The notes under the pieces are model-generated. The model saw only the letters and a program-made list of their open reading frames with translations, was not told the origin of the DNA and did no database searches. A DNA stretch of 64,000 nucleotides, taken from assembly GCF_002115755.1 (NCBI RefSeq), contig NZ_JFKA01000003.1, positions 310,001 to 374,000 on the forward strand, written 5' to 3'. Positions 53,675 to 63,370 of the stretch are shown one piece after another. Source of the stretch: Thalassospira mesophila. GTDB taxonomy: Bacteria > Pseudomonadota > Alphaproteobacteria > Rhodospirillales > Thalassospiraceae. Position 1 is the stretch's first letter. Each line of letters starts with the position of its first letter. Both the position numbers and the translations under genes were made by a program.

Positions 53675-54942
53675 CTTCCGCCAATCTTGCGGCTGTTGAC
53701 CATATTGCTATTGTCGTTAAGGGCTATCCGCGCCTGTCTGAAACCTTTATTGCCCAGGAAATTCTGGGTATTCAGCAGGCGGGAATTCCCTATCGCATCG
53801 TTTCGCTGCGCCATCCAACAGATAAAAAACGCCACCCGATTCATCAGCGTATTACCGGCCCGGTCGATTATTTGCCCGAATATTTGCACGATGCACCGCT
53901 GCGCGTGCTGGCCGGGTGGTGGAAAGCCCGCAAAATGCCGGGTTACAAAGCCGCAATTGCCGCCTGGCGGCGCGATTTTCGCCGCGACCCGACCCGCAAT
54001 CGCCTGCGCCGGTTGGGGCAGGCGATGGTGATGGCGGCCGAACTGCCCGCTGATATCACCCGGATTTACGCCCATTTTTTGCATACACCGGCATCGGTTG
54101 CGCGGTACGGCGCAATGATGCGGCAATTGCCGTGGTGCTGTTCGGCACACGCCAAGGATATTTATACCAGCCCCGATTGGGAAATGCGCGAAAAGCTGGC
54201 TGATATGGACTGGCTGGTGACCTGTACGCGCGCCAATGTTGACCATTTGCGCGCCCTGGCCGATGACCCGGCAAAGGTGAATCTGCTCTATCACGGGCTG
54301 GATTTTTCGCGTTTTCCCGAACAATTGCCAAACCGGCCCATGCGGGCCGGCGATGATGCGGCTGATCCCGTTATTATCCTGTCGGTCGGGCGTCTGGTTG
54401 GCAAAAAGGGCTATGACGACCTGTTAAAGGCACTGGCGAAATTGCCGCAAAACCTGCAGTGGCGGTTTGTCCATATTGGCGGTGGCAATGGTGCAAAATA
54501 TGCGGCCCTTGCCAATGAATTGGGCATTGCCGATCGCTGTGACTGGCAAGGCCCGCGCGATCAGGCCGAGGTCATAACCGCCTGCCAGAACGCCGATTTG
54601 TTTGTGCTGGCCAGCCGCATTGAAAAAGACGGTGACCGCGACGGGTTGCCCAATGTGCTGATGGAAGCACAGCTTTGCGGGCTTGCTGCCGTTTCAACCC
54701 ATATTTCCGCCATTCCCGAGTTGATCCGCGACGGGGTGAACGGGCGGTTGGTGCCAGAACGCGATCCCGATGCATTATCGGCAGTGCTGGCTGAAATGAT
54801 TGCGGACCCGGCGGCGCGCGACAAAATGGGCAAGGCAGGAAATGCCATTGTCCGACAGGATTTTTCCTTTCATGCGGGCATGCGCGAACTGGGCCACCGG
54901 TTTGGCGTTGATCAGGACGCGCCTGCATCCAGGCAGGAGTAA
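53671..54942 (+). CDS. GT4-family glycosyltransferase (colanic-acid WcaL-like)
   Basis: 423 residues. 'IVVKGYPRLSETFIAQEILGI' is the typical start of WcaL/Amylovoran AmsK-like GT4 enzymes. 'IYAHFLHTPASVARYGAMM' and 'CSAHAKDIYTSPDWEM' belong to the acceptor half. 'ILSVGRLVGKKGYDDLLKALAKL' and 'DGLPNVLMEAQLCGLAAVSTHISAIPELI' form the donor site. It begins inside the stop codon of the upstream gene. The following gene starts 5 bases after it. Confidence 0.9.
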   Translation: MTSANLAAVDHIAIVVKGYPRLSETFIAQEILGIQQAGIPYRIVSLRHPTDKKRHPIHQRITGPVDYLPEYLHDAPLRVLAGWWKARKMPGYKAAIAAWRRDFRRDPTRNRLRRLGQAMVMAAELPADITRIYAHFLHTPASVARYGAMMRQLPWCCSAHAKDIYTSPDWEMREKLADMDWLVTCTRANVDHLRALADDPAKVNLLYHGLDFSRFPEQLPNRPMRAGDDAADPVIILSVGRLVGKKGYDDLLKALAKLPQNLQWRFVHIGGGNGAKYAALANELGIADRCDWQGPRDQAEVITACQNADLFVLASRIEKDGDRDGLPNVLMEAQLCGLAAVSTHISAIPELIRDGVNGRLVPERDPDALSAVLAEMIADPAARDKMGKAGNAIVRQDFSFHAGMRELGHRFGVDQDAPASRQE

Positions 54943-54947
54943 GTGCC

Positions 54948-56114
54948 GTGCGGATTGCGTTTTATGCCCCGTTAAAGCCGCTTGACCACCCGGTGCCATC
55001 AGGCGACAGGTTGATGGCAAGGTTGCTTGTAATCGCCCTTGAACGGGCCGGATATGAGGTTGATGTGGCATCAAAGCTGCGCAGCCGGGTTGGCGATGGC
55101 AATGCCCTGCGGCAGGCCCGGTTGGCCGAACTGGGCGGCAAGCTGGCCCGGCGATTGATCCGTCGGTATGAAAACGGGTTTTTACCGCGCCCGGATGCGT
55201 GGTTTACCTATCATCTTTATTACAAGTCCCCGGACTGGATTGGCCCGTTGGTGGCAGCAGAGCTTGGCATTCCCTATTTTATTTGCGAAGCATCGCACGC
55301 GCCAAAACGGGCGCATGGCCCGTGGGCCGCAAGCCACCATGCCATTGAACGGGCAGTCAAACAGGCCGATGCCATTTTTTGCCCGAACCGTGCGGATATG
55401 GCATGTCTGGCACCGCTTGCGCGGGCCGGGACAGTGCATTTTTTGCCACCCTTTGCCGATATTGCCACATGGGTACCGCCGTTAAACGGGCCTGACGAAA
55501 CCGCCCCGCTGGCACCTTCAAAAACCGATATCGTACACTTGATTGCGGTGGCGATGATGCGGCCCGGTGACAAGTGGAAATCATTTGCCGTTCTGGCTGC
55601 CGCCCTTGCGGCATTGCCGTCATCATTGCAGGGCCGGTGGCGATTAACGCTGGTGGGCGATGGCCCGGTGCGCGGTGATGTTGTTGCGCTGTTTGCCCGT
55701 TTTGCCCCCGATCAAATCTGTTTTGCCGGGCAATGTGACGTGTCAGCAACCCGGTACTATCTTGCACAAGCCGATTTGTGCGTTTGGCCCGCGATTAGCG
55801 AGGCCTATGGCATGGCCCTGCTGGAAGCCCAGGCGGCAGGCGTTGCCGTATTGGCAGGCGACAGCGGGGGTGTGAGCGGCATTGTGCGGCATGGAACGAC
55901 CGGCTGGCTGGTGCCCGAAGGCGATGTTGCAGCGTTTTCGAAGGCCCTTGCATTACATCTGCAAAACCCGGCCAGCTTGAAAAATGCGGGCAAAGCTGCT
56001 GCGCAAAATGCGCGTGAACATCACGATATTTCATCGGCGGCACGGATGCTCGACTATGTGATGAGCCCGATCATCACAGGCAGAATATCCGCAAGGGATG
56101 CCGAAGATGCCTGA
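54948..56114 (+). CDS. GT4-family glycosyltransferase
   Basis: 388 residues from GTG 54948, preceded by GGAG. 'IAFYAPLKPLDHPVPSGDRLMARLL' is the N-terminal donor loop. 'AVAMMRPGDKWKSFAVLAAALAAL' starts the C-terminal half, and 'SEAYGMALLEAQAAGVAVLAGD' holds the E-x7-E motif. It is a middle gene of the chain, overlapping the histidine phosphatase gene by 8 bases. Confidence 0.88.
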   Translation: MRIAFYAPLKPLDHPVPSGDRLMARLLVIALERAGYEVDVASKLRSRVGDGNALRQARLAELGGKLARRLIRRYENGFLPRPDAWFTYHLYYKSPDWIGPLVAAELGIPYFICEASHAPKRAHGPWAASHHAIERAVKQADAIFCPNRADMACLAPLARAGTVHFLPPFADIATWVPPLNGPDETAPLAPSKTDIVHLIAVAMMRPGDKWKSFAVLAAALAALPSSLQGRWRLTLVGDGPVRGDVVALFARFAPDQICFAGQCDVSATRYYLAQADLCVWPAISEAYGMALLEAQAAGVAVLAGDSGGVSGIVRHGTTGWLVPEGDVAAFSKALALHLQNPASLKNAGKAAAQNAREHHDISSAARMLDYVMSPIITGRISARDAEDA

Positions 56115-56712
56115 TTTTTCGTTCGCCCTGTTGCGGCATGGGGCCACATCCTGGAACGTGGAAGGTCGCATACAGGGCCATAGCGATATTGGCCTGTTGC
56201 CGGAAACCCGCAGCACGTTGGCGACGTTTCGTGTGCCCGCCCCGTGGTCGGATATGCCGTGGTATACAAGCCCGCTAAAACGTACCGTGCAAACGGCGCT
56301 GGCGCTGGGGGTGTCGCCGGTGGGGATGCTACCTGCCTTCATTGAAATGAATTGGGGTGTGTGGGAAGGGCAACACTTGGCGACCCTGCGGGCGACACTT
56401 GGGGCAGAAATGACCCGAAACGAAGATCGCGGCCCTGATTTTCGGCCCGACGGCGGCGAAAGCCCGCGCGATGTAATACGCCGGGTTGAAGCATTTCTGG
56501 CGCAATGGAGCGGTGGTGATTTTGGCGTTATTGCCCATAAGGGAGTTATCCGGGCGATATATGCCCGTGCGGCGGGCTGGGATATGATGGGGAAAATCCC
56601 CGATAAATTGCACTGGGATGCCCTGCATGTGTTTCATTGGTCGGCAAAAAATGGTTTGTCGGTGAAGCAATTGAACATTCCGTTGCTTGCAAACGAAGGG
56701 GCGCCACAATGA
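56107..56712 (+). CDS. Histidine phosphatase (phosphoglycerate mutase-like) family protein
   Basis: 201 residues. 'FALLRHGATSWN' holds the phosphorylated His, 'SPLKRTVQTA' a catalytic Arg, 'EMNWGVWEG' the Glu and 'VIAHKGVIRAIYA' the second His. The substrate may be a sugar phosphate or nucleotide released in glycan synthesis, given the glycosyltransferases around it. The start is ATG 56107 or ATG 56098, both inside the previous gene. Its stop overlaps the next start (ATGA). Confidence 0.87.
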   Translation: MPDFSFALLRHGATSWNVEGRIQGHSDIGLLPETRSTLATFRVPAPWSDMPWYTSPLKRTVQTALALGVSPVGMLPAFIEMNWGVWEGQHLATLRATLGAEMTRNEDRGPDFRPDGGESPRDVIRRVEAFLAQWSGGDFGVIAHKGVIRAIYARAAGWDMMGKIPDKLHWDALHVFHWSAKNGLSVKQLNIPLLANEGAPQ

Positions 56713-57851
56713 CCGATGTTATGATTTATGTTCAGCATTTGCTGGGAATTGGTCATGTGCGCCGCACAGCCTTGCTGGTGCGCGAAATGCGCGAGGCGGG
56801 GTTAAGTGTTGGCGTGGTCAGCGGTGGTATCCCCGATGACGCGATTGATTTTGGCACCGACACCGTTATTCAACTGCCACCGTGCCGCAGTGCCGATCAC
56901 GGGTTTTCCGGGCTGGTCGATGAAAATGGCGTTGTCGTTGATGACGACTGGAAAGCAAGGCGCAAGCAGGCGCTGTTTGATGCGTATCAGATATTGTCGC
57001 CGCGCTTGTTGATGGTCGAGATGTTTCCCTTTGGCAGACGTGCCTTTCGCTTTGAATTATTGCCGTTGCTGGAACAGGCCGGGCAGGATGGGGTGAAACG
57101 GGTGTGTTCGGTACGCGATTTACTGGTGCGTAAAACCGATATCGCCAAAGAACGCTGGATGCGGGATGTGGCCTTGTCACATTTTGACCAGATACTGGTG
57201 CATGGTGACCCGGCGGTTCTGGAATTTGATCGCAGTTTCCCCTTTGCTGCCGACCTTGCCGCGCGGCTGGAATATACCGGTTATGTTGCACCACAGGTGC
57301 GCGCGACGAATGCCCCGCGCGATGGCGTGGTGGTATCGGCCGGGGGCGGGGCGGTTGGGGGTGATTTGATCCGGGCGGCCATTGCCGCGATGCCGCTTTC
57401 GCAAAAATATGCAATGGCCCCGTGGGATATTATTACCGGCCCGCATTTTCCCGCCGATGATTTTGCCGCGATACGCCGGAATTTGCCACCAAACATCACC
57501 CTGCACCGGTTTTTAAGCGATTTTCGCCACCGTTTGACCCGCGCCAATGTTTCGGTATCACAAGCGGGATATAATACCCTGATGGATGTGTTGGTCGCGG
57601 GGGTGCCATCGGTTATGGTGCCGTTCGCCGAAGGCGGGGAAAGCGAGCAAACCGAGCGGGCGGAAATTTTTGCAGCAAAAAACATTATTTCGCTGTTGCC
57701 CTCATCCAATCTCACCGCGCAAACACTGGCAAAAGCGATTGATAATGCAGATTTTCCCAAGGAATTTGAATTATCGCTGGACGGGGCGCGTATAGGTGCG
57801 GCTAAAATCAGGGCAATAATAATGGGAAAAGACCATGGGCACCTGGGATGA
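56709..57851 (+). CDS. MurG-like (GT28-type) glycosyltransferase family protein, second copy
   Basis: 380 residues. 'IYVQHLLGIGHVRRTALLVREM', 'VVSAGGGAVGGDLIRAAI' and 'VSVSQAGYNTLMDVLVAGVPSVMVP' parallel the motifs of the protein at 52457, with an additional 'PFAEGGESEQTERAEIF' stretch close to MurG. The two proteins probably act on successive steps of one glycan. The start is fixed by the 4-base overlap with the phosphatase gene. It overlaps the deacetylase gene by 17 bases. Confidence 0.82.
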   Translation: MTDVMIYVQHLLGIGHVRRTALLVREMREAGLSVGVVSGGIPDDAIDFGTDTVIQLPPCRSADHGFSGLVDENGVVVDDDWKARRKQALFDAYQILSPRLLMVEMFPFGRRAFRFELLPLLEQAGQDGVKRVCSVRDLLVRKTDIAKERWMRDVALSHFDQILVHGDPAVLEFDRSFPFAADLAARLEYTGYVAPQVRATNAPRDGVVVSAGGGAVGGDLIRAAIAAMPLSQKYAMAPWDIITGPHFPADDFAAIRRNLPPNITLHRFLSDFRHRLTRANVSVSQAGYNTLMDVLVAGVPSVMVPFAEGGESEQTERAEIFAAKNIISLLPSSNLTAQTLAKAIDNADFPKEFELSLDGARIGAAKIRAIIMGKDHGHLG

Positions 57852-58593
57852 TCTTCGCGCCGAGCTTGATTGCTGGGCGCAAAGCGACAAACACGCGACG
57901 ATGTGGTGGCGTGACGACGATGCCGTTTCGCCAACCCCGCAGCTTGAGGAAATACTGTCCTGCGAGCGCAGTTATCATGTGCCTTTGGCATTGGCGGTCA
58001 TTCCGGGAAAGGTTGAAATCGACCTTGTGGAACGGCTGGTGGAAACCCTTGATACCCGTGTTTTACAACATGGCTGGCGCCATGAAAATCATGCTCCGGC
58101 GGATCGTAAAAAACAGGAACTTGATGATGTTCGGTCGACCGAATCCGTTTTGGCAGACGTACAATCCGGGTTTGATGTTTTAACAGCGCGGTTTGCCAGC
58201 CGGTTTTTGCCTGTGATGGTGCCGCCGTGGAACAGGATTGCACCGGGCGTGATGGCGGGCTTGCCCGATATCGGATTGCGCGGCGTTTCGACCTTTGGTG
58301 CGCGCACGCAACCCTGCCCGGTGCCGGGATTATTACAGGTTAACACCCATATTGATGTGATCGACTGGCGCGGTACCCGTGGTTTTGTTGGCGAAGCGGC
58401 CTGTCTGGATGCGATGATTGCGCATTTGCACCAACGGCGCACCGGCGCGGTGGACGAAGATGAAACAACCGGCCTTTTAACCCATCATCTGGTGCATGAT
58501 GTTCCAACCACGGCATTTCTGCATGATTTGTTTTCGTTTGAGCATTCGGCCTTGAACTGGCAAGCAATTGCCGGGGTTTTCCCATGGCAATAA
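57835..58593 (+). CDS. Polysaccharide deacetylase (NodB-like) family protein
   Basis: 252 residues. 'MWWRDDDAV' corresponds to the metal/acid motif 1 and 'LQHGWRHENHA' to the His-x3-His motif 2. 'VPPWNRIAPGVMAGLPDIGLRG' matches motif 3. It has no signal peptide, so it would act in the cytosol on a lipid-linked or soluble glycan intermediate, unlike the secreted deacetylases. It overlaps neighbours by 17 and 10 bases, placing it firmly in the operon. Confidence 0.85.
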   Translation: MGTWDDLRAELDCWAQSDKHATMWWRDDDAVSPTPQLEEILSCERSYHVPLALAVIPGKVEIDLVERLVETLDTRVLQHGWRHENHAPADRKKQELDDVRSTESVLADVQSGFDVLTARFASRFLPVMVPPWNRIAPGVMAGLPDIGLRGVSTFGARTQPCPVPGLLQVNTHIDVIDWRGTRGFVGEAACLDAMIAHLHQRRTGAVDEDETTGLLTHHLVHDVPTTAFLHDLFSFEHSALNWQAIAGVFPWQ

Positions 58594-59264
58594 AGCAGGG
58601 ATCGATCAACAGCGAAGCAAATGCATCGGATCGTTCGGGGGCGGCAACCGGGGCACAGGGCGGCGGGGCGGATGCCAATGTTAATGCCGCCCAAATTGAG
58701 GTGCGACAGGCCGCCGATACGCGCACGACAGATATTGTGGTGATGAAATATCCGCGCCGCGTTGTCATGCCTGATCTTATTCGGGCGGTTCTGGGCATGG
58801 TGCTGTGCGCCGGAATTGCGATTGCACCCGATATTATCGAGCTGTTGCGCTGGGTCGCCGGGGCCTTGATTTTGCTGTTTGCCATCTATTTGCTGCGCAC
58901 CTTGGTGCGGATGCAATCGCGGGTGCATGTCTCTGAATACGGGGTTCGGCAAAGCGGGGTTTTGTCGGGCGCGCCATTTGGCTGGTCGGAACTTTCGGGG
59001 TTTCGTCTGCGTTATTTCAGCACCCGCCGGGACGGCAAAAAAGGCTGGTTTGAAATGACCTTGCAGGCCGCAGGGACAAAACTGGTGGCGGAATCCACCT
59101 TGCAGGGCTTTGGCCATTTGCTTGACCTGGCACGCGATGCGGCGACGGAAAATCAGCTTATGATCGACGATGTGACGCGAACCAATCTGATGCGTCTGGA
59201 TGAAGCGGATAATATTATGCGCGCGCAAGCGCGGCATGGCGGGGCAATGGGCGAGGGGCAATGA
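58584..59264 (+). CDS. Membrane protein with two helices and a cytosolic domain, unknown function
   Basis: 226 residues. A Gly/Ala/Asn-rich disordered N terminus (about 1-45) is followed by two membrane helices (about 64-82 and 88-108, 'WVAGALILLFAIYLLRTLV'). The mainly beta C-terminal domain ('RVHVSEYGVRQSGVLSGAPFGWSELSGFRL') looks like a bacterial PH domain. A PH-type reading is tentative. It bridges the glycosyltransferase genes and the ABC importer genes, overlapping both (10 and 4 bases). Confidence 0.7.
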   Translation: MAIKQGSINSEANASDRSGAATGAQGGGADANVNAAQIEVRQAADTRTTDIVVMKYPRRVVMPDLIRAVLGMVLCAGIAIAPDIIELLRWVAGALILLFAIYLLRTLVRMQSRVHVSEYGVRQSGVLSGAPFGWSELSGFRLRYFSTRRDGKKGWFEMTLQAAGTKLVAESTLQGFGHLLDLARDAATENQLMIDDVTRTNLMRLDEADNIMRAQARHGGAMGEGQ

Positions 59265-61315
59265 CCGATATTCTGCGTATCCGCGATTTAGAGGTTGAAT
59301 TTATAACACCGCATATGCGGACCAAAGCTGTTGATAAAGTCAGCTTTCGGATCGGGGCGCAGCAAACGGTTGCCCTGGTGGGGGAATCGGGATCGGGTAA
59401 AACCACCATATCGCAAGCGATTATGGGGATTTTGCCACGGTCCGCCCGGATCGCAGGTGGCAGTATTATTTTTGCCGACCCGAAAAAGCCCGGAACACGG
59501 GTTGATATTGCCATGCTATCGGCCAACAGCGCCGAAATGCGCGCCATTCGCGGCGGTAGTATTTCCATGATTTTTCAGGAACCAATGAGTTCCCTGTCGC
59601 CCATTCACACCGTTGGCGACCAGATATGCGAGGCGGTGCGCCTGCATCAAAAAGTGGGCACGCGTGAAGCCCGCGATCTGGCGCGTGAAATGCTGGAACT
59701 GGTCGGCTTTCCCAATACAAAATCGGCTTTGCGAACCTATCCGTTTGAACTTTCGGGCGGGTTGCGCCAGCGCGCGATGATTGCGATGGCGCTGGTCTGT
59801 CGTCCGGCCCTGCTGGTCGCCGACGAGCCCACAACTGCCCTTGATGTGACCATTCAGGCGCAAACATTGCGTCTGATAAAGGATTTGCAAAAAAGCCTGA
59901 AAATGTCGGTTCTGCTGATCACGCATGATTTGGGTGTGGTTGCCAATATGGCCGACCATATGGTGGTGGTTTATAATGGCCGCGTAGTTGAAAGCGGTAA
60001 AACCGACGATATTTTCATTAATCCCGGCCATGCCTATACACGCTCGCTGTTGCAGGCGGTGCCGCATTTTGACATGGAGCCGGGTGAACGCCTGAAACCG
60101 TTGCGCGAAATAAAACCGCGCATTGATGGCCTGTTAACGCTGGTTGACAAGTTTGACCGCAAAATGGCCCGTCTGGAACAACATGCGACGAATGGTCGCC
60201 ATATTGACGACGAGGCTGTTAATGGGGATGACAAGCGGGGGGGCGACAGTGCAATAGCGCAAAGGCACCCCGACCCTGACAACGCGGCCATTGCCAGTGC
60301 GATGGAAAGCCCGAAGCCGCGCCTGTCGACCGGGGTGCGAGGCGAAGCCGTTTTGGCGGTGTCGCATTTGACTAAAAGTTTTCCGGTGCGCAAAAGCGGC
60401 TGGTTTGGCATGGATGAACGGCGTATCGAGGCTGTTTGTGATGTGTCGCTGACGGTGGGGCGCGGCGAATGTGTCGGGCTGGTCGGTGAAAGTGGCTGTG
60501 GCAAAACAACACTTTCCAAGCTGATCATGCGGGCGATGGCGCCTGATAGCGGCAGCATTTTGTTTCGTGGTGAAAGCGGGCAAATGACCGAGCTGGTCGG
60601 GCTGGACGAGGACCGGTTGGCCCCTTATCGCAAACGCATCCAGTTTGTGTTTCAGGACCCGTTTTCATCGCTTAATCCGCGCATGACGGTGCAGGATCTG
60701 ATCAGCGAACCGATGTTAATTCACGGGGTTGGCACATCGGCATATCGGCGCAAAATGGTGCTGGAGCTGATGGAAGTTGTCGGGCTTGATCCGCGCTTTT
60801 TAAACCGCTATCCGCACAGTTTTTCGGGCGGGCAGCGCCAGCGTATTGGCATTGCCCGGGCCTTGTGCCTGCGCCCGGATTTATTGATCCTTGATGAACC
60901 AACATCGGCACTTGATGTGTCAGTTCAGGCGCAAATCCTTAACCTTTTAAAAGATTTGCAGCGTGACCTTAACCTTACATATCTGTTTATATCGCATAAT
61001 CTGGCGGTGATTGATTATATGGCAGACCGGATTGCGGTGATGTGTGCCGGGCGTATTGTCGAATCTGCCCCGCGCGCCAGTCTGTTTCGCAGTCCGGCCC
61101 ATCCCTATACCCAGGCCTTGTTAAATGCCGTGCCCTATGCCGACCTTGATCACCCGCTGGATTTTTCCAAAATCATTGATGGTAAATGTTCCGACCCGGC
61201 GGCCTGGCCAGCCCCCTTTACCGTGGACCGTTCGGTGAACCCGTCAATGGTGCAACTGGCCGAAGACCATTTTGTTCGTATGACCCGACCCGATTATCAG
61301 GAGATCGCTGTTTGA
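59261..61315 (+). CDS. Peptide/oligosaccharide ABC importer, fused double ATPase
   Basis: 684 residues with two complete nucleotide-binding domains, as in YejF or GsiA. Domain 1 has Walker A 'GESGSGKTT', '[18 protein letters not shown]', signature '[15 protein letters not shown]' and '[14 protein letters not shown]'. Domain 2 (from about 365) has 'GESGCGKTT', '[18 protein letters not shown]', '[15 protein letters not shown]' and '[14 protein letters not shown]'. Both C-terminal oligopeptide-transporter extensions are present ('[13 protein letters not shown]', '[17 protein letters not shown]'). It overlaps the membrane protein gene by 4 bases and the binding-protein gene by 1 base. Confidence 0.94.
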   Translation: MTDILRIRDLEVEFITPHMRTKAVDKVSFRIGAQQTVALVGESGSGKTTISQAIMGILPRSARIAGGSIIFADPKKPGTRVDIAMLSANSAEMRAIRGGSISMIFQEPMSSLSPIHTVGDQICEAVRLHQKVGTREARDLAREMLELVGFPNTKSALRTYPFELSGGLRQRAMIAMALVCRPALLVADEPTTALDVTIQAQTLRLIKDLQKSLKMSVLLITHDLGVVANMADHMVVVYNGRVVESGKTDDIFINPGHAYTRSLLQAVPHFDMEPGERLKPLREIKPRIDGLLTLVDKFDRKMARLEQHATNGRHIDDEAVNGDDKRGGDSAIAQRHPDPDNAAIASAMESPKPRLSTGVRGEAVLAVSHLTKSFPVRKSGWFGMDERRIEAVCDVSLTVGRGECVGLVGESGCGKTTLSKLIMRAMAPDSGSILFRGESGQMTELVGLDEDRLAPYRKRIQFVFQDPFSSLNPRMTVQDLISEPMLIHGVGTSAYRRKMVLELMEVVGLDPRFLNRYPHSFSGGQRQRIGIARALCLRPDLLILDEPTSALDVSVQAQILNLLKDLQRDLNLTYLFISHNLAVIDYMADRIAVMCAGRIVESAPRASLFRSPAHPYTQALLNAVPYADLDHPLDFSKIIDGKCSDPAAWPAPFTVDRSVNPSMVQLAEDHFVRMTRPDYQEIAV

Positions 61316-63300
61316 TGGTGTCGCCCGCACATACCCCGTCTGTTCGCCCGGTGACCGATACCGTGTCGTCTTTCAAACAAACGCATCGCAGCGGGTGGCG
61401 CATTGGCCGCATTGCGGGGTGGGGCGGGGCGGCCTTGTTGTTTGGCGCCACCATGCTGGCGGCGTCCGCTGCCTGGGCCGAGGTGCCGTATTTCGCCGAC
61501 CAGATCAAGGCAGGCACCTTGCCGGCGATGGAACAGCGTTTGCCCGAACATCCGTTGAAAATGGATTTTGCTGCCGAAGGCAAAGAGATTGGCAAATATG
61601 GCGGCGATCTGGTCACCATCATGGGCCGGTCAAAAGACATCCGCATGGCGGTGGTTTATGGCTATACTCATCTGGTGGGCTATGACCAAAATCTGGAATT
61701 AAAACCCGATATTCTTGAAAGCCTGGATGTGAATGATGACGGCAGCGTGTTTACGTTGCATCTTCGCAAAGGGCATAAATGGTCGGACGGGGCACCGTTT
61801 ACCGCCGAGGATTTCCGGTTTTACTGGGAAGATGTGGTTAATAACGAGCAACTGTTTCCGGTGGGGCCGCCGCGTTTTTTGCTGGTCGACGGCGAGCCGC
61901 CGAAATTTGAAGTGCTTGATAAATATACCGTGCGGTATAGCTGGTCGCAGCCCAACCCGTTTTTCCTGCCCGAACTGGCGGGAACGCGACCGCCGTTTAT
62001 TTACCGGCCGGCACATTACCTCAAACAGTTCCATGCGACATATCAGGACCCGCAAAAACTTGAGGAAATGGTCAAGGAACGCAACCTGCGCAACTGGGCG
62101 GTTTTGGAAACCGATATGGACCGGCCCTATAAGCTGGAAAACATCAACCTGCCGACCTTGCAGCCGTGGGTTATTCGCACCCAGGAACCCTCTGACCGGT
62201 TTATTTTTGAACGCAATCCCTACTTCCACCGGGTCGATCCTGATGGCAACCAGTTGCCCTATATCGACCGGATGATTTTTAACATTGCCAATGCCAAACT
62301 GGTGCCCGCCAAGGTCGGCGCGGGCGAGGTTGATATCCAAAGCCGTATCCTGACGCTTAAGGACTATACGTTCCTTAAACAGGCGGAAAAGCAAAAGGCC
62401 TATCATGTGCGGTTGTGGGATGTGGGCTATGGCAACTATGCCACCCTGTATCCGAATTTGACCGTGTCGGACCCGGTCTGGCGTAAATTGCTGCGCGATT
62501 TACGGTTTCGCAAGGCATTGTCGCTGGCAATTAACCGGACCGAATTGAACCGGGTACTGTTTTTTGGTTTGGCCACCCCGCGCAATAATACCATTTTGCC
62601 CAAAAGCCCGCTTTTCAAAAAACAATATGCCACGGAAAACGTGGGCTTCGATTTGAAAAAGGCTAATGCCCTGCTTGATAAAATCGGCCTCGACAAACGC
62701 AATGACGATGGCATTCGCCTGATGCCCGATGGGCGTCCGCTGGAAATTATTGTGGAAACAACCGGCGAAAATCCGGAACAGGATGATATTCTTGAACTGG
62801 TTGGTGATAGCTGGAAAAAGGCGGGCATCAAACTGTATGTCAAGGCGTTGCAGCGCGAAGTGATGCGCACGCGCGCCTATAGCGGTGATACCGTGATGTC
62901 GATTTTTACCGGCATTGATAACGGCCTTGCTGTGCCATCGACCGTGCCGTCGGAATTTGTCCCGGTCAACCAGGACAGCCTGCAATGGCCCAAATGGGGC
63001 CAATATTATGATACCGGCGGCGAAGCGGGCGAAAAACCCGATATGCCAGCCGCCGAGGAACTGATGAAGCTGTATGAAAAATGGCGCACCGGCGGCCCGC
63101 ATCAGCAAAAGAAGGCGTGGGAACATATTCTTGATATCAATGCCGAAAATCTGTTCTCTATCGGCCTGGTCGGGAATGTGCCACAACCGGTTGTGGTGGC
63201 GGACGGTTTGAAAAACGTTCCGGAAAAAGGCATTCACAGCTGGGAGCCGGGCGGGTTTTTCGGCATCTATCATCCCGATACCTTTTGGTGGGATCGCTAG
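61315..63300 (+). CDS. Peptide/oligosaccharide ABC importer, periplasmic binding protein
   Basis: 661 residues, family 5 (SBP_bac_5) binding protein. A long N-terminal region of about 30 polar residues precedes the hydrophobic signal ('GWGGAALLFGATMLAASAAWA', cleavage about residue 60), so the signal peptide is unusually long. The mature protein has 'PDILESLDVNDDGSVFTLHLRKGHKWSDGAPFTAEDFRFYWED', here written only to mark residues near 138-175. 'RFRKALSLAINRTELN' follows. AGGAGA lies about 10 bases before ATG 61315, which shares a base with the stop of the ATPase. The ligand could be an oligopeptide, a muropeptide or an oligosaccharide. Confidence 0.9.
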   Translation: MVSPAHTPSVRPVTDTVSSFKQTHRSGWRIGRIAGWGGAALLFGATMLAASAAWAEVPYFADQIKAGTLPAMEQRLPEHPLKMDFAAEGKEIGKYGGDLVTIMGRSKDIRMAVVYGYTHLVGYDQNLELKPDILESLDVNDDGSVFTLHLRKGHKWSDGAPFTAEDFRFYWEDVVNNEQLFPVGPPRFLLVDGEPPKFEVLDKYTVRYSWSQPNPFFLPELAGTRPPFIYRPAHYLKQFHATYQDPQKLEEMVKERNLRNWAVLETDMDRPYKLENINLPTLQPWVIRTQEPSDRFIFERNPYFHRVDPDGNQLPYIDRMIFNIANAKLVPAKVGAGEVDIQSRILTLKDYTFLKQAEKQKAYHVRLWDVGYGNYATLYPNLTVSDPVWRKLLRDLRFRKALSLAINRTELNRVLFFGLATPRNNTILPKSPLFKKQYATENVGFDLKKANALLDKIGLDKRNDDGIRLMPDGRPLEIIVETTGENPEQDDILELVGDSWKKAGIKLYVKALQREVMRTRAYSGDTVMSIFTGIDNGLAVPSTVPSEFVPVNQDSLQWPKWGQYYDTGGEAGEKPDMPAAEELMKLYEKWRTGGPHQQKKAWEHILDINAENLFSIGLVGNVPQPVVVADGLKNVPEKGIHSWEPGGFFGIYHPDTFWWDR

Positions 63301-63370
63301 TTAGAATAATTTGACGTACCGATCGGGGATGGTGCGTTAAAATCGGTCGACATACAGGGGGAAGGCACGA

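Noticed and set aside
53368-54324. A 318-codon open frame on the minus strand across two glycosyltransferase genes
   Set aside because: It lies opposite two well-supported, motif-bearing genes and has no recognisable domain or ribosome-binding site.
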